Assembly: GCA_016714165.1 (NCBI GenBank)
Contig: JADJNU010000005.1
Span: forward strand, 1-64,000
Direction of reading: 5' to 3'
Length of the DNA: 64,000 bases
DNA from: Bdellovibrionales bacterium
Lineage (GTDB): Bacteria > Bdellovibrionota > Bdellovibrionia > Bdellovibrionales > UBA1609
Position numbers and translations under genes: made by a program
The notes under the pieces: model-generated
Databases searched by the model: none
What the model saw: the letters and a program-made list of their open reading frames with translations, nothing else
What the model was told of the DNA's origin: nothing
In this document: in pieces, positions 18,256 to 27,360 of the stretch
How positions within the stretch are numbered: position 1 is the stretch's first letter
How the letters are laid out: each line of letters opens with the position of its first letter

Positions 18256-18621
18256 TTAACCAATAATGACTCCAGCCGGCTTACAAGCTTCTTTAGCTTT
18301 ATTCTCCAGCTCTTCAATTCCATCTTGCTCAAAAATGTTAAAGTAATTAAATTTAAAGAACTCATCATGTGCATCTGTCGGGGTGTTATACATTTTTGGG
18401 CCTCTGCATACACAGCCAGCTACCATTTCATCAGTTGCTTCAAAGCAAGTGTAAAACAATCTATCAGCACCACTAATTGATTTCCAAAATATATAGCGCT
18501 TTACAGGATTTTCCCAAGAATCAATTCCTTTTTCTACCACCATTGGCCCTGAGTCAGCTGCCATAGCGTGCAGTAAGGGCACACAAGAAACCACCAAAAT
18601 CAGTACGATCAATTTTTTCAT
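18256..18621 (-). CDS. Small exported protein (cassette cargo)
   Basis: The ATG at 18621 is preferred over an in-frame ATG at 18636, because GGAGG lies between them at good distance. The product is ~121 residues with a clear signal peptide (MKKLIVLILVVSCVPLLHA). The mature protein has four cysteines (FYTCFEA, AGCVCRG, EACKPAG), consistent with disulfides in the periplasm or outside. No family recognised. Box 6 and its promoter lie ~310 bp upstream, and that gap contains no other gene I can see. Confidence 0.7.
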   Translation of the reverse strand: MKKLIVLILVVSCVPLLHAMAADSGPMVVEKGIDSWENPVKRYIFWKSISGADRLFYTCFEATDEMVAGCVCRGPKMYNTPTDAHDEFFKFNYFNIFEQDGIEELENKAKEACKPAGVIIG

Positions 18622-18931
18622 AAAACCTCCATCCAAAACTCGATCAAATATATTTAAAAAACACCTTTAACGTACTCTTCCATCTACAAATAAAAATCTA
18701 TTCTTTCGAAACCACGATAGTCTGGATCAATTCCTCAGGTCTTCCAAAACTAAAACAATGGGTTGTGCTGTCCACATCCCTCAATGCCGATCCCGAAAAG
18801 AACAAACTACTATTCACTGGTCCTGACAATTCCTGAACCTAACAACCCGCTGCCTACAATGCCGCGAACAGGAGAAAACAATTCACAACGAACCATACGG
18901 GTTCCCTGACACATAATTCTCACTTGGCGGT

Positions 18932-18992
18932 TAATTACTCAATGCATTATATAATGTCAAGCGTCAAGTCTGTGTCGACGTAAGAAAACTGC
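18932..18992 (-). promoter_or_regulatory. Box 6 (reverse strand) plus promoter, inner end of right arm
   Basis: On the reverse strand the box GCAGTTTTCTTACGTC spans 18992-18977, identical to box 1. TTGACA (18960-18955), a 17-bp spacer and TAATTA (18937-18932) follow; a second TTGACG lies at 18967-18962. It faces the cargo, away from the HTH gene at 19009. Confidence 0.65.
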
Positions 18993-19008
18993 AATAATCA
19001 TACATGAT

Positions 19009-19513
19009 TTGAAGCGTAAAAATTGGATTTTTGCCTGTTGCTTTGATGTTACGTTTGTTACGATTCAATGTGTGAAACCTAGAATATCCTCCCTCCATTA
19101 CCCCGTTGTCATAAAGCAACACCTTGATTTTATTGTTCTTTCTGTGCCTGATTTGGGTATTAGTGTCGTTGAAAATGCTCCCCTCCAAGGCAAACTAAAC
19201 CCCGAATATGTTCTTAAAATTGCCACCGCACTCGCAAATGTTTGGCTTAAAGTTCGAAAAGACTTCTGGAACATCAGTCCGCTGGGAAAAGTGCTCCCTC
19301 CCCGTCTAAGCAGAAAATGTCAGTTGATGGGGGAGAATTCAATATATGACAGCCTCTGAGGTAGCGGAGCGACTCGGTGTCAGTCGCATGACGGTACATC
19401 GTTTGGTTGAGAAGGGCCTCCTGACTTGCACTAGAACAAGGGGCCGCCACTCTCGCTTTTCCGAACTGAACCTAAAGGCCTACGAAAGGAAGCACTGCAT
19501 GAAAAAGGAATAA
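19009..19513 (+). pseudogene. Excisionase-type HTH protein, right-arm copy with one frameshift
   Basis: The N-terminal part (HYPVVIKQHLDF, VPDLGISVVENAP) is open to a break near 19258-19262. The C-terminal part, with the helix-turn-helix ASEVAERLGVSRMTVHRLV and the tail ELNLKAYERKHCMKKE, is open in another phase to the stop at 19511-19513. Combined with the left copy the intact protein is about 165 residues. Its 5' end lies next to box 6 and it is transcribed away from the cargo. A DNA-binding protein beside a recombination-like site, divergent from the cargo, resembles the layout of integron and phage control regions. The exact start is uncertain. Confidence 0.65.
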
Positions 19514-19551
19514 TAATTCGCGCCACCATTTTGAAAACATCAGGCTCGCAG

Positions 19552-19991
19552 CTAGTGATTCAGACCAGAACTTCCAGAAATCTCAGATTGTTTGACTGCA
19601 AGTTCCTCTACCGATTCAGCCTCTTGACCTTCAAAAAGAGCGCCACCATGACTGTCTGTATCAATTCCACCTTCCGACTCGGCTCCTTCTTATTTGATAT
19701 TTTCTTAACAGCGGACTTCTTCGGCTTTAACTTGGGCGACTTTGATGATTCTGTCGCTTGCTCCGCTCCGATGAGTCCTCCCACATTCTCCCCTGAGAGA
19801 TTGAATTCGATCATCGGTTAGTTTTTTAGCTTAGCCTTTGAAAGGTTGAACTTATCAGCCAGCATCAGCGTCTCATCAAACTCAGTTTTTGCCTGTTCAA
19901 ACTTAAGTCTAGCCTGCTCAAGTTGATTTTTCGCGTATTCAAGATTCACAGAAGTCCGATCCATTTGAGACAAGAAGTCCATAAGCTGCAT
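19552..19991 (-). pseudogene. Coiled-coil protein of the parA module, right-arm copy
   Basis: Counterpart of the intact 5021-5461. One A is lost from the run near 19820 (ending the first frame after KAKLKN) and one base near 19680. The sequence is otherwise nearly identical, so these may be consensus errors. Confidence 0.65.
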
Positions 19992-20128
19992 ATCGTCTCC
20001 CACCTTCTCCGGAAATATTTGCCGGTTGCGTAATGAAGCGCCTTACTTTTAATTTCTTTTAATCCCCGAAACAATAGAAAAATGCGCCTAATCGTTTATC
20101 AAGATGGTCCATCTGGTTAAGATCTTGA

Positions 20129-22053
20129 TCAGAAGATATTGGCACCGTGGCGCACTTTTTCGTTTTCAATAATTCTTGCCAAGACTAGTTTTTGATATGA
20201 GACGCTGCCTAACTTTGCAAGATGCGTCTCTGGCACTAAGCGTCTTTTTCGTCGTCTGTCAATTTTCAAATATTTCGGTGGCCGCCGCGATCAAGGCTGA
20301 CTCTTCTGTTTTACGACGAAGGTCCATTGTTTCGCGTCTGCGAAGCTCATTTGCCTCTACCTGCATTTTAAGTTCGCTCATGTAGGCTTCCGAAACATAG
20401 GTTCCAGAACGTCTCAGAATGCCCATCAGAAAGCCTAACTTGGATCCCCGGCTTTTTACCCGTCCTGAATCAAGATCGTAAGCAAAGGCATCTAAAGAGT
20501 CCTGCACTTCCGACGCTAAAAGTGTACCTGCATGGAAAAGCTGTCGAATTTGTGTTCTTCCAAATCCGATATCCTGGAGAGAAGGAGGTATTTGAATATC
20601 TGACCAATCAATTGGGAGATCTACTGGTCCTAACGAGAGTGCAGGGTTTTGGTTTGCTTCTGATGGTTGGTTGTTAGTAGTAGTAGTATTTTTAATTAAA
20701 TTTACACTACTACTACTAGAGCGCGTTGTGTCCGGTAACGTGTTCGCTTTGTGTTCGCTTTGAGGGATTTTTTGTGTTCGCTTTAGAGGTCATTTGTATG
20801 GCCAGGTAGCCATCAAAATGCTGATCTGGAATGCCAAATTCGATGAGACATCCCCTTCCTAATCCAAGCGGCCTTTTTGTGAGAAAACCGTCTAATTTCA
20901 TCCGTTGTGTCGTTGTTTTTACTGAGCCAAGCCTAATGTTTGAAGCCTTTGCGAGGTATTCATGAGTTGTCGAAATCGTGCGGCTTCTTGATTGCAAACA
21001 GAGCTCAAGAATACTTTCAAAGATCTTTAAGCGATTGCCTGAAAGATTTTGCACGGAGTGATCAGTTCGATAAATTTGGCTGGACGGTGTGTTCGGGTTT
21101 TGTGTCCAGTGTAGTGTTCGCTTTGTGTTCGTGTGGTGTTCGCTATCTGTGTTCGATTCCTGCTGTGTTCGCTTTATACCATCTTTGTGTTCGCTATCTG
21201 TGTTCGCATTTATAAAACTCTTGCCAGTATTTTGAATTTCGAATTCTAGATGATTCTTGGGGTATTGAGACCGTTGATCGCGTTTCTCTAACAAAGAATG
21301 TGTTCGCTTTAAATCATTTTTGTGTTCGCTATCAATTCTATTTAACGAGAATGAACTATTTTTTGTGTTCGCTATTTGTGTTCGATTAGGATTTGAGTTC
21401 TGCGTGGTTGTCAATCCATCATTATTGTCTAATTCATTAGAATCACTATGTATATCAAAAATTGTGTTCGCTATTTGTGTTCGCTTTTCACCATCTTTGT
21501 GTTCGCTATCTGTGTTCGGATTGTTCAGAAAATCCGCGTGGGTCTGTCCATTAGATAAGTCGTCAGTGTGTTCGCTATCTGTGTTCGCTATCTGTGTTCG
21601 CATAACCTCATTTGAGGTATCTTTTAGAGTGAGATTTGGCGATGGAAAAACAAAGTGATTGCGATTCAGATCTACACTATCAGCGAGATTGTGTTCGCTT
21701 TCTTCATTTTTTGTGTTCGCTTTTTGTGTTCGCTTTTTCAGAGGCACATCAGAAGCCTCTGAATTGAAAATTGCCATGTCATTAGCAAGGGGTAGATCAA
21801 CGTTCTCTGTCGACAATCCTCGATCGTTTAAATCGATTTTAGGATTCAGTTCGCTCTTGAGATCAGAGACCATTAAAGGTTTCACATCGGCGTCAAGGTT
21901 TGTAGAAGTCTCTTTTCCAGAGTCTCTTCTTTCTTCGCTGGCCTTCAAGGAGGCCATGGTCTCCTTTATTCCATAGCCCCTTTTTCCAGTGCGCACCGAG
22001 GGTACCTTTGGTCCCTTCGATGCCTTTTCTAGGAGATCGTCAAGCTTAGCCAT
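20129..22053 (-). CDS. Large iteron-bearing winged-helix protein (partition/replication type), frameshifted
   Basis: The first 445 codons are open from the ATG at 22053. A one-base difference from the left copy near 20773 then changes frame and brings an early stop. Correcting it, and a lost A near 20265, gives one ~640-residue protein. Parts: N-terminal Lys/Gly-rich region; a low-complexity middle rich in Asn, Thr, Ser, Glu and His that carries the CGAACAC iterons; a winged-helix-like domain at ~310-400 (RLKIFESILELCLQSRS ... LGSVKTTTQRMKLDGFL); a poly-Ser/Thr/Asn linker; and a C-terminal domain with KLGFLMGILRRSG and a charged helix. It starts 18 bp after parA. My reading is a centromere-binding or replication-initiator-like partner of ParA that carries its own binding sites; this is inference, since I cannot name the family. 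Confidence 0.6.
20740..21732 (-). repeat. About 25 copies of CGAACAC (iteron-like), right arm
   Basis: Seen on the plus strand as GTGTTCG; 25 counted, the same number and arrangement as in the left arm. Pairs are often 13-14 bp apart centre to centre (for example around 21577-21601), and a cluster of seven lies near 21112-21206. They fall in all three codon phases of the host gene. Confidence 0.9.
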
Positions 22054-22071
22054 GTCCCGTCTGCCTTAGGC

Positions 22072-23045
22072 TTACTGACTAACATCAGCTGGGAGTTTGG
22101 AAAGGCCAATGATCTCGTCAACGAGTTGAGCGATGTCTTTATAGAAATTTGAAGTTGGCGACAGGTCTGACTGTCCAGACTGAACACGATTTATCGTATT
22201 GTCTGCACGAATTACCGTGGAAAACAGTTCTGCTTTCGTGTTGCTCTCTAATGTTCCGAGGATTCCTTTAAGGACACGACCCAGCCGAGCTGGGACGACA
22301 GGCGGTTATCCAGTTGGTTGATGAGAATTCTCACCTCCGGCTGGTAAAATTCATATTCCATCAGCCACTCTCGCAAAGATTCCAGAGTCATCTGGACTCC
22401 CTCGATGCTAAACCTGGTCAAGAGAGTGGGGATAATAATGAGATCCGCTGCCAAACTTCCAAGAAAATTGATCTGTGAAAAACTGGGCGACATGTCAAAA
22501 ATAACAAAATTGGAATTCTGATCTTTAATGAGGTTTCCAATGTAGGTTGCAGGATTCTTCTGAAACCCACTCAACTCAGTTTCAAGACGTGAGTTGAGCA
22601 GACTAGATGGCAGCACCTTGAGGCCATCATCGACATCAATGACAGCATCTTCGATATTGCACTTTCCAGTGATCACATCGTGGAGCACGTATCTGATCTT
22701 CTTTTGGAGACTTTCATCGTTAAGAAAAAACATGGTACTGTTTGCCTGTGGGTCCAAATCAACCACAAGTACTTCAAAACCAAGGTCTACCATCCTGCGG
22801 GCCATAGAAGTTGCGATGGAGGTCTTGCCTACTCCACCCTTATTGTTGCTGATCGCGATCGTTTTCTTGTTTGAATAACTAATACCGCGGTGACTGAAAA
22901 GCTTTCGAACAGCCGCTCGCGTGTACATTCTTGTTCTCCCTTTGAGACTTGATTCTTCATCAAGAATATTGAGGGCCTTGCTTAAAGCGCTAATTCGTTG
23001 AGGAGTCACACTTAACGAAACGGATAGTTCTTGCGTGGAAATCAT
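22072..23045 (-). CDS. ParA-family ATPase with N-terminal HTH
   Basis: About 324 residues once one lost C near 22262 is restored (as in the left arm). The ATG at 23045 has GGAGG seven bases upstream, better than the in-frame ATG at 23105. Residues ~1-45 look like a helix-turn-helix (TQELSVSLSVTPQRISALSK). The deviant Walker A NNKGGVGKTS is at ~70-79, followed by VVDLDPQANST and FVIFDMSPS. This is the ParA/MinD partition family, which moves DNA using ATP-dependent nucleoid binding. It is followed at 18 bp by the iteron gene, so the pair looks like a partition module of an integrated element. The palindrome at 23136-23162 may be its operator. Confidence 0.8.
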
Positions 23046-23135
23046 AAACCTGCCTCCATTGGGTGGCTTTCGTAATTGGCCTGCTATTTCGAATAAAGGC
23101 CCCATTTAACATTATCGTGAAATAGTATTGTGCTT

Positions 23136-23162
23136 CGGTAAAGCAAAATTTTTACTTTACCG
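23136..23162. promoter_or_regulatory. Palindromic operator-like site upstream of parA
   Basis: CGGTAAAG and CTTTACCG arms with an 11-bp A/T-rich spacer, 91 bp before the parA start and conserved in the other arm at 1874-1900. A further imperfect repeat of GCCA/TGGC motifs lies at about 23196-23226. The remainder of 23046-23370 holds no supported gene. Confidence 0.5.
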
Positions 23163-23370
23163 TCCCTAAGTCTAATGGCGTCAGCCATAGATGATTAGCC
23201 AGCCACTTATGATTGGCTGATTGGCCGAGGGTCACATTAAATGGGAAATGGGGATCTGAGTGCTCTCCAGCTCATTCGACTTTGGGCCTCTTCGATGAGT
23301 CAGGACAAGAGACCTGGGGCCTTTCGGATTTTTAACAGCGGTAATATCATCCATATGCGTATTTCTCTTT

Positions 23371-23874
23371 ATGCCTGTGCATGTCCCTATACATATGCCA
23401 ATCAAGGCTTTCGAAGGCGATTTGGCAACTGGCGGTCGAAAATGGACTCTGCGAGTCAGGAGAACCCTGCTAGGTTCGTTACTTCGCTTTTTGCTAAACG
23501 CCATTGAAATTTATGGCGACCATCTTGTAGGGGAGGGTGGCCTATGCGAGAAAGGTGAGGACTGTGTCTATATTCATAGGGTTTCCCAGAGTGTTAGCGA
23601 CGGGGCCCAGATCGGGACCGGAATGGTGAGACTCTCAGTCTTCGCTTCGCAGTCTCATTGCCCTCCAGAATCCAAATGGCTCATCGCAAAATTGTACTCT
23701 CAAAAAGTGCCTTTAGATGGATTCCCTCGGGCATCTGAATCGTGAGAGGGATTCCTTCCTTATGATTATACGTCGCGTTGCTTCGTATTACTCCAGGAAA
23801 TTATTCAGGAAATTTTTGACAAGCTGACCGCTGTGAAGCTAAGAACAGCAACTCCAAACAAAAGAATTTTCTAA
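23371..23874 (+). CDS. Unidentified ORF just upstream of hppA
   Basis: Open from an ATG at 23371 to 23745; small insertions near 23725-23760 (by comparison with the left arm) close it early. Corrected, it ends near 23874, 18 bp before hppA. It includes LLRFLLNAIEIYGDHL and KWLIAKLYSQKVPLDGF. No domain is recognised, and the start may lie further upstream. It could be a real small gene co-transcribed with hppA or chance coding. Confidence 0.35.
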
Positions 23875-23892
23875 CTGACATAAGAGGACGAT

Positions 23893-26373
23893 ATGAAGTT
23901 GACGTGGAAACCCCTATTTCTGTTTGCTGTTGCGGTCTTTGCTTTGGGCTCAGCAGGTCTTGCATTTGGCTCAGAGGCTGATTTGATTTTGCCTAATTTG
24001 GACGTTCATTTTCCATTGATGGGCGATCTTGGGGGAACCCAGATCTTGGTGTTCGGTATTCTGGTTGCGGTTTTTGGCATCATTTTTGGTCTTAAGGAGT
24101 TCCTCTGCATAAGAAGCTTGCCTGTTCACAAATCAATGCTTGAGGTCTCCAATCTAATTTATGAGACCTGCAAAACCTATCTGTTTGAACAGGGAAAGTT
24201 ACTTGTAGTTCTTGAAGCTTGCATTGGCGTATGCATTATCGGTTATTTCGGTTTTTTGATGGAAGTTGGCTTTGAACGGGTGGCTCTCATTCTTCTTTGG
24301 TCGGTTTTGGGGATTCTCGGTTCTCTTTTTGTAGCTTGGTTTGGAATTCGACTTAACACCTACGCAAACAGTCGCACCAGTTTCTCTTCTCTGGCAGGCA
24401 AACCCTATCCCGTAATGGATATTCCCCTTCGTGCGGGTATGTCGATCGGGGTCGTATTGATTTGTGTTGAGCTGGTTCTCATGATCCTGATTTTGCTTTT
24501 GGTTTCGCCGGAGGCGGCGGGTTCCTGCTTCATTGGATTCGCCATTGGGGAATCTCTTGGTGCCTCAGCTTTGCGTGTTTGCGGAGGGATTTTCACAAAA
24601 ATCGCAGATATCGGCTCGGATCTGATGAAGATCGTATTCAAGATCAAGGAGGATGACGCAAGAAATCCTGGTGTCATAGCTGATTGTGTGGGCGACAACG
24701 CGGGGGACTCAGTAGGCCCAACAGCGGACGGTTTTGAGACTTATGGTGTTACCGGCGTAGCCCTTATTTCCTTTATTATTCTCGCCGTCGGAATGCAAAT
24801 GAGTCCTGAAGGCGCGCGTGTTCTGATGGGAGAAGGACAGACATTGCAAGCCAAATTTATTGTTTGGATTTTTGCAATGCGGGTTCTCATGATTCTCACA
24901 TCTATTGGATCATATTGGGTCACTATGGCCATTTCTAAAGCCAAATATTCCCAAGCTAAGCATTTTGATTTTGAAGCCCCCCTAACTGCGCTTGTATGGG
25001 TGACTTCGCTCCTTTCAATTGGAGTTACGTATGGGGTGAGCTACTTAATGTTGGGCCAGCTTGCCGACGAACTCTGGTGGAAGCTTTCGACGATCATAAG
25101 CTGCGGAACTCTTGCTGCTGCGGTAATACCCGAGGTGACGAAGGTATTTACTTCGTCTAAGTCTAAGCATGTTGCGGAAGTCGTTGAGGCCTCAAAGGAG
25201 GGCGGGGCGAGTCTTAACGTACTGAGCGGTATTGTGGCGGGTAATTTTTCAGCTTTTTGGAAAGGTCTTGTGATTGTTGCTTTAATGTTTGTGGCTTATC
25301 TGACAAGCACAATGGGACTTTCTCAGTTCATGATCCATCCGGCAGTATTTGCCTTTGGTTTGGTCGCCTTTGGGATGTTGGGAATGGGTCCCGTGACAAT
25401 TGCGGTGGACTCCTACGGTCCCGTGACTGACAATGCTCAATCTGTATTTGAACTCTCCCAAATTGAACAGATTTCTGGAATTTCCAAAGAGATCGAGAAG
25501 GATTTTGGATTCGTACCAAACTTTGAACAGGGCAAGTTGTACCTTGAAGAAAATGATTCAGCAGGAAACACCTTCAAGGCCACTGCCAAGCCTGTATTGA
25601 TTGGAACTGCCGTCATCGGTGCCACAACCATGATCTTTTCCATTATCCTGATGTTGAATCTCAAACTGGATCTTCTTGATCCTTTGGTTCTCCTTGGTCT
25701 GATCAGCGGTGGGTCTGTTGTGTATTGGTTTTGTGGAGCTTCGACCCAGGCGGTTGTTACGGGTGCCTATCGAGCTGTGGAATTTATCAAAAAGAATATT
25801 AAGCTTGATAGCAGTGTAAAAAAGGCTTCTGTTGGAGATTCAAAGCACGTCGTCAGGATTTGCACGCAATATGCCCAGAAGGGAATGGTTAATATTTTTG
25901 GAGTCATATTTTTTCTCACTCTTAGTTTTGCGTTTTTTGACCCAACCTTCTTTGCAAGTTACTTGATTTCAATTGCCGTATTCGGTCTATTCCAGGCGAT
26001 GTTCATGGCTAATGCCGGTGGCGCATGGGACAACGCTAAGAAAATGGTTGAGGTCGACTTGAAACAAAAGGGCACAGAGCTGCATGCAGCGGCTGTCGTT
26101 GGGGACACTGTGGGCGATCCGTTTAAAGACACGGCAAGTGTGGCCTTGAATCCTATTATTAAGTTTACAACTCTCTTTGGACTTCTTGCTGTTGAAATCG
26201 CTGTCAAGATGAAGGGTGGCCATGGAAATGGATCTGAAGGAGTAGTCGGAGCTACTGAGGTTTCTATGAGTTCGTTGACCACGATGCCAACAATGATAGC
26301 CTTGACTTTTCTCGTCTGTGGGCTGTTTTTTGTTTGGCGTTCATTTTACGGTATGAGGATCAAAGGAAACTAG
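23893..26373 (+). CDS. hppA: Membrane-bound proton-pumping pyrophosphatase
   Basis: 826 residues, AGAGG before the ATG. It hydrolyses pyrophosphate and pumps protons across the inner membrane through about 16 membrane helices. Family motifs: GGIFTKIADIGSDL, DDARNP followed by DNAGDSVGPTADGFETY, DSYGPVTDNAQ, NAGGAWDNAKK and GDTVGDPFKDTA. Lys562 in GNTFKATAK sits at the position that, in this family, separates K+-independent (Lys) from K+-dependent (Ala) enzymes, so a K+-independent H+ pump is expected. A signal-like N-terminal helix precedes the core. The first ~390 codons are inside the inverted repeat, but this copy is complete. Confidence 0.95.
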   Translation: MKLTWKPLFLFAVAVFALGSAGLAFGSEADLILPNLDVHFPLMGDLGGTQILVFGILVAVFGIIFGLKEFLCIRSLPVHKSMLEVSNLIYETCKTYLFEQGKLLVVLEACIGVCIIGYFGFLMEVGFERVALILLWSVLGILGSLFVAWFGIRLNTYANSRTSFSSLAGKPYPVMDIPLRAGMSIGVVLICVELVLMILILLLVSPEAAGSCFIGFAIGESLGASALRVCGGIFTKIADIGSDLMKIVFKIKEDDARNPGVIADCVGDNAGDSVGPTADGFETYGVTGVALISFIILAVGMQMSPEGARVLMGEGQTLQAKFIVWIFAMRVLMILTSIGSYWVTMAISKAKYSQAKHFDFEAPLTALVWVTSLLSIGVTYGVSYLMLGQLADELWWKLSTIISCGTLAAAVIPEVTKVFTSSKSKHVAEVVEASKEGGASLNVLSGIVAGNFSAFWKGLVIVALMFVAYLTSTMGLSQFMIHPAVFAFGLVAFGMLGMGPVTIAVDSYGPVTDNAQSVFELSQIEQISGISKEIEKDFGFVPNFEQGKLYLEENDSAGNTFKATAKPVLIGTAVIGATTMIFSIILMLNLKLDLLDPLVLLGLISGGSVVYWFCGASTQAVVTGAYRAVEFIKKNIKLDSSVKKASVGDSKHVVRICTQYAQKGMVNIFGVIFFLTLSFAFFDPTFFASYLISIAVFGLFQAMFMANAGGAWDNAKKMVEVDLKQKGTELHAAAVVGDTVGDPFKDTASVALNPIIKFTTLFGLLAVEIAVKMKGGHGNGSEGVVGATEVSMSSLTTMPTMIALTFLVCGLFFVWRSFYGMRIKGN

Positions 26374-26545
26374 GTATGCCTTACAACACCCTACCTTGTA
26401 TTGTACTAACAACACTGATACTGACGGGGCCTCGTGAGCAAAACAGTTTTTGTGGGTAAACGGGGACCCTGAGTATGCTTGTTTGTCCAGCTAGACAATT
26501 GCGTTAATTGTGTTGCATCTGGCCTTTCGTAAAGCAAAAAGCGAG

Positions 26546-27247
26546 TTACCAGGGAATCACCTGCCCATCTCTAAACGATTTTCCGCTCGGTCCATCTTTT
26601 GGCAATTGGACGAGAAAGACAATCCCTTTGATTCCTTCATCAAGAGATCTAGTCGCGGAGGGACCGCCCATATCAGTCCTTACCCATCCCGGACAAACAG
26701 CATTTACTCTAATGCCAAACGGGATTGCTTCGTGATGAAAAAGAATTGTCATTACGTTCAAGACAGCTTTTGATATTCGATAGGCCGGATATTCAGAGCC
26801 CATCTCGCTTATAGCTCCCATTCCTGAACTAATGTTGATGATTCGGGGGTTTTTACTCATTTTTAATAGGTCCAAAAATTCTTGCATGAGAATCAGTGGT
26901 CCCACGGAATTCGTTTGTAAACTCTTGTAGAGGCTCTCTTCAGTGAGGTCGACAATGTTCATTTGGGATTCGTTCAGTATTCCGGCATTGTTAATAAGGC
27001 AATCAAGCCTTTTGAACTTTTGCGAGATGAAATCACGAGCTCTTTGAATCTCTTGCCTGTTGGTAACATCCAAAGGGAGAATGTCGGCTGATCCAGACTG
27101 AGCTTCAATGGTTTTCTTAATTTTTTCCAGAACATCGAGTTTCCTGCCTGTCAGTATGACGTGATAGCCAATGATGGCTAACTTTTCAGCAAGTGCTTTG
27201 CCGATTCCTCGGTTTGCCCCTGTTATCAATACGATTTCTTTGGCCAT
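26546..27247 (-). CDS. Short-chain dehydrogenase/reductase
   Basis: 233 residues, GAGG eight bases before the ATG. A classical SDR: cofactor-binding TGANRGIG (residues ~9-16), NNAG (~90), catalytic Ser in INISSG (~140) and YRISK (Tyr/Lys ~156-160), followed by the PGWVRTDM segment. It probably uses NAD(P)H; TGRK after the second strand suggests NADPH, but this is weak. Substrate unknown. It is convergent with hppA (26374-26545 holds no clear terminator) and divergent from the next gene. Confidence 0.9.
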   Translation of the reverse strand: MAKEIVLITGANRGIGKALAEKLAIIGYHVILTGRKLDVLEKIKKTIEAQSGSADILPLDVTNRQEIQRARDFISQKFKRLDCLINNAGILNESQMNIVDLTEESLYKSLQTNSVGPLILMQEFLDLLKMSKNPRIINISSGMGAISEMGSEYPAYRISKAVLNVMTILFHHEAIPFGIRVNAVCPGWVRTDMGGPSATRSLDEGIKGIVFLVQLPKDGPSGKSFRDGQVIPW

Positions 27248-27360
27248 TTTAATACCTCGCTAGAATTTGGCGATTTGCTATCAGTTTATTGAGCCATATC
27301 GCGCAACGTCGACTATATTCGATCTTGTCACTAAATTGCACTCATGCTCAGATATTATTA

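Larger units (their letters stand above)
18977..25059. repeat. Right arm of the ~6 kb inverted repeat
   Basis: Reverse complement of 1-6036. This arm continues seamlessly into the rest of hppA, so it is the arm joined to the chromosome. Net length differs by ~47 bp from the left arm because of indels. Some genes are intact only in the left copy (coiled-coil gene, parA 3' end) and some only here (hppA, parA 5' end). Confidence 0.9.

Noticed and set aside
18640..18930. Insertion-sequence remnant before box 6
   Set aside because: I could not find a transposase frame or matching terminal repeats.
6021..18992. Classical integron with attC sites
   Set aside because: The boxes lack the GTTRRRY/RYYYAAC core and no intI-type integrase is in the window; only the layout is similar.
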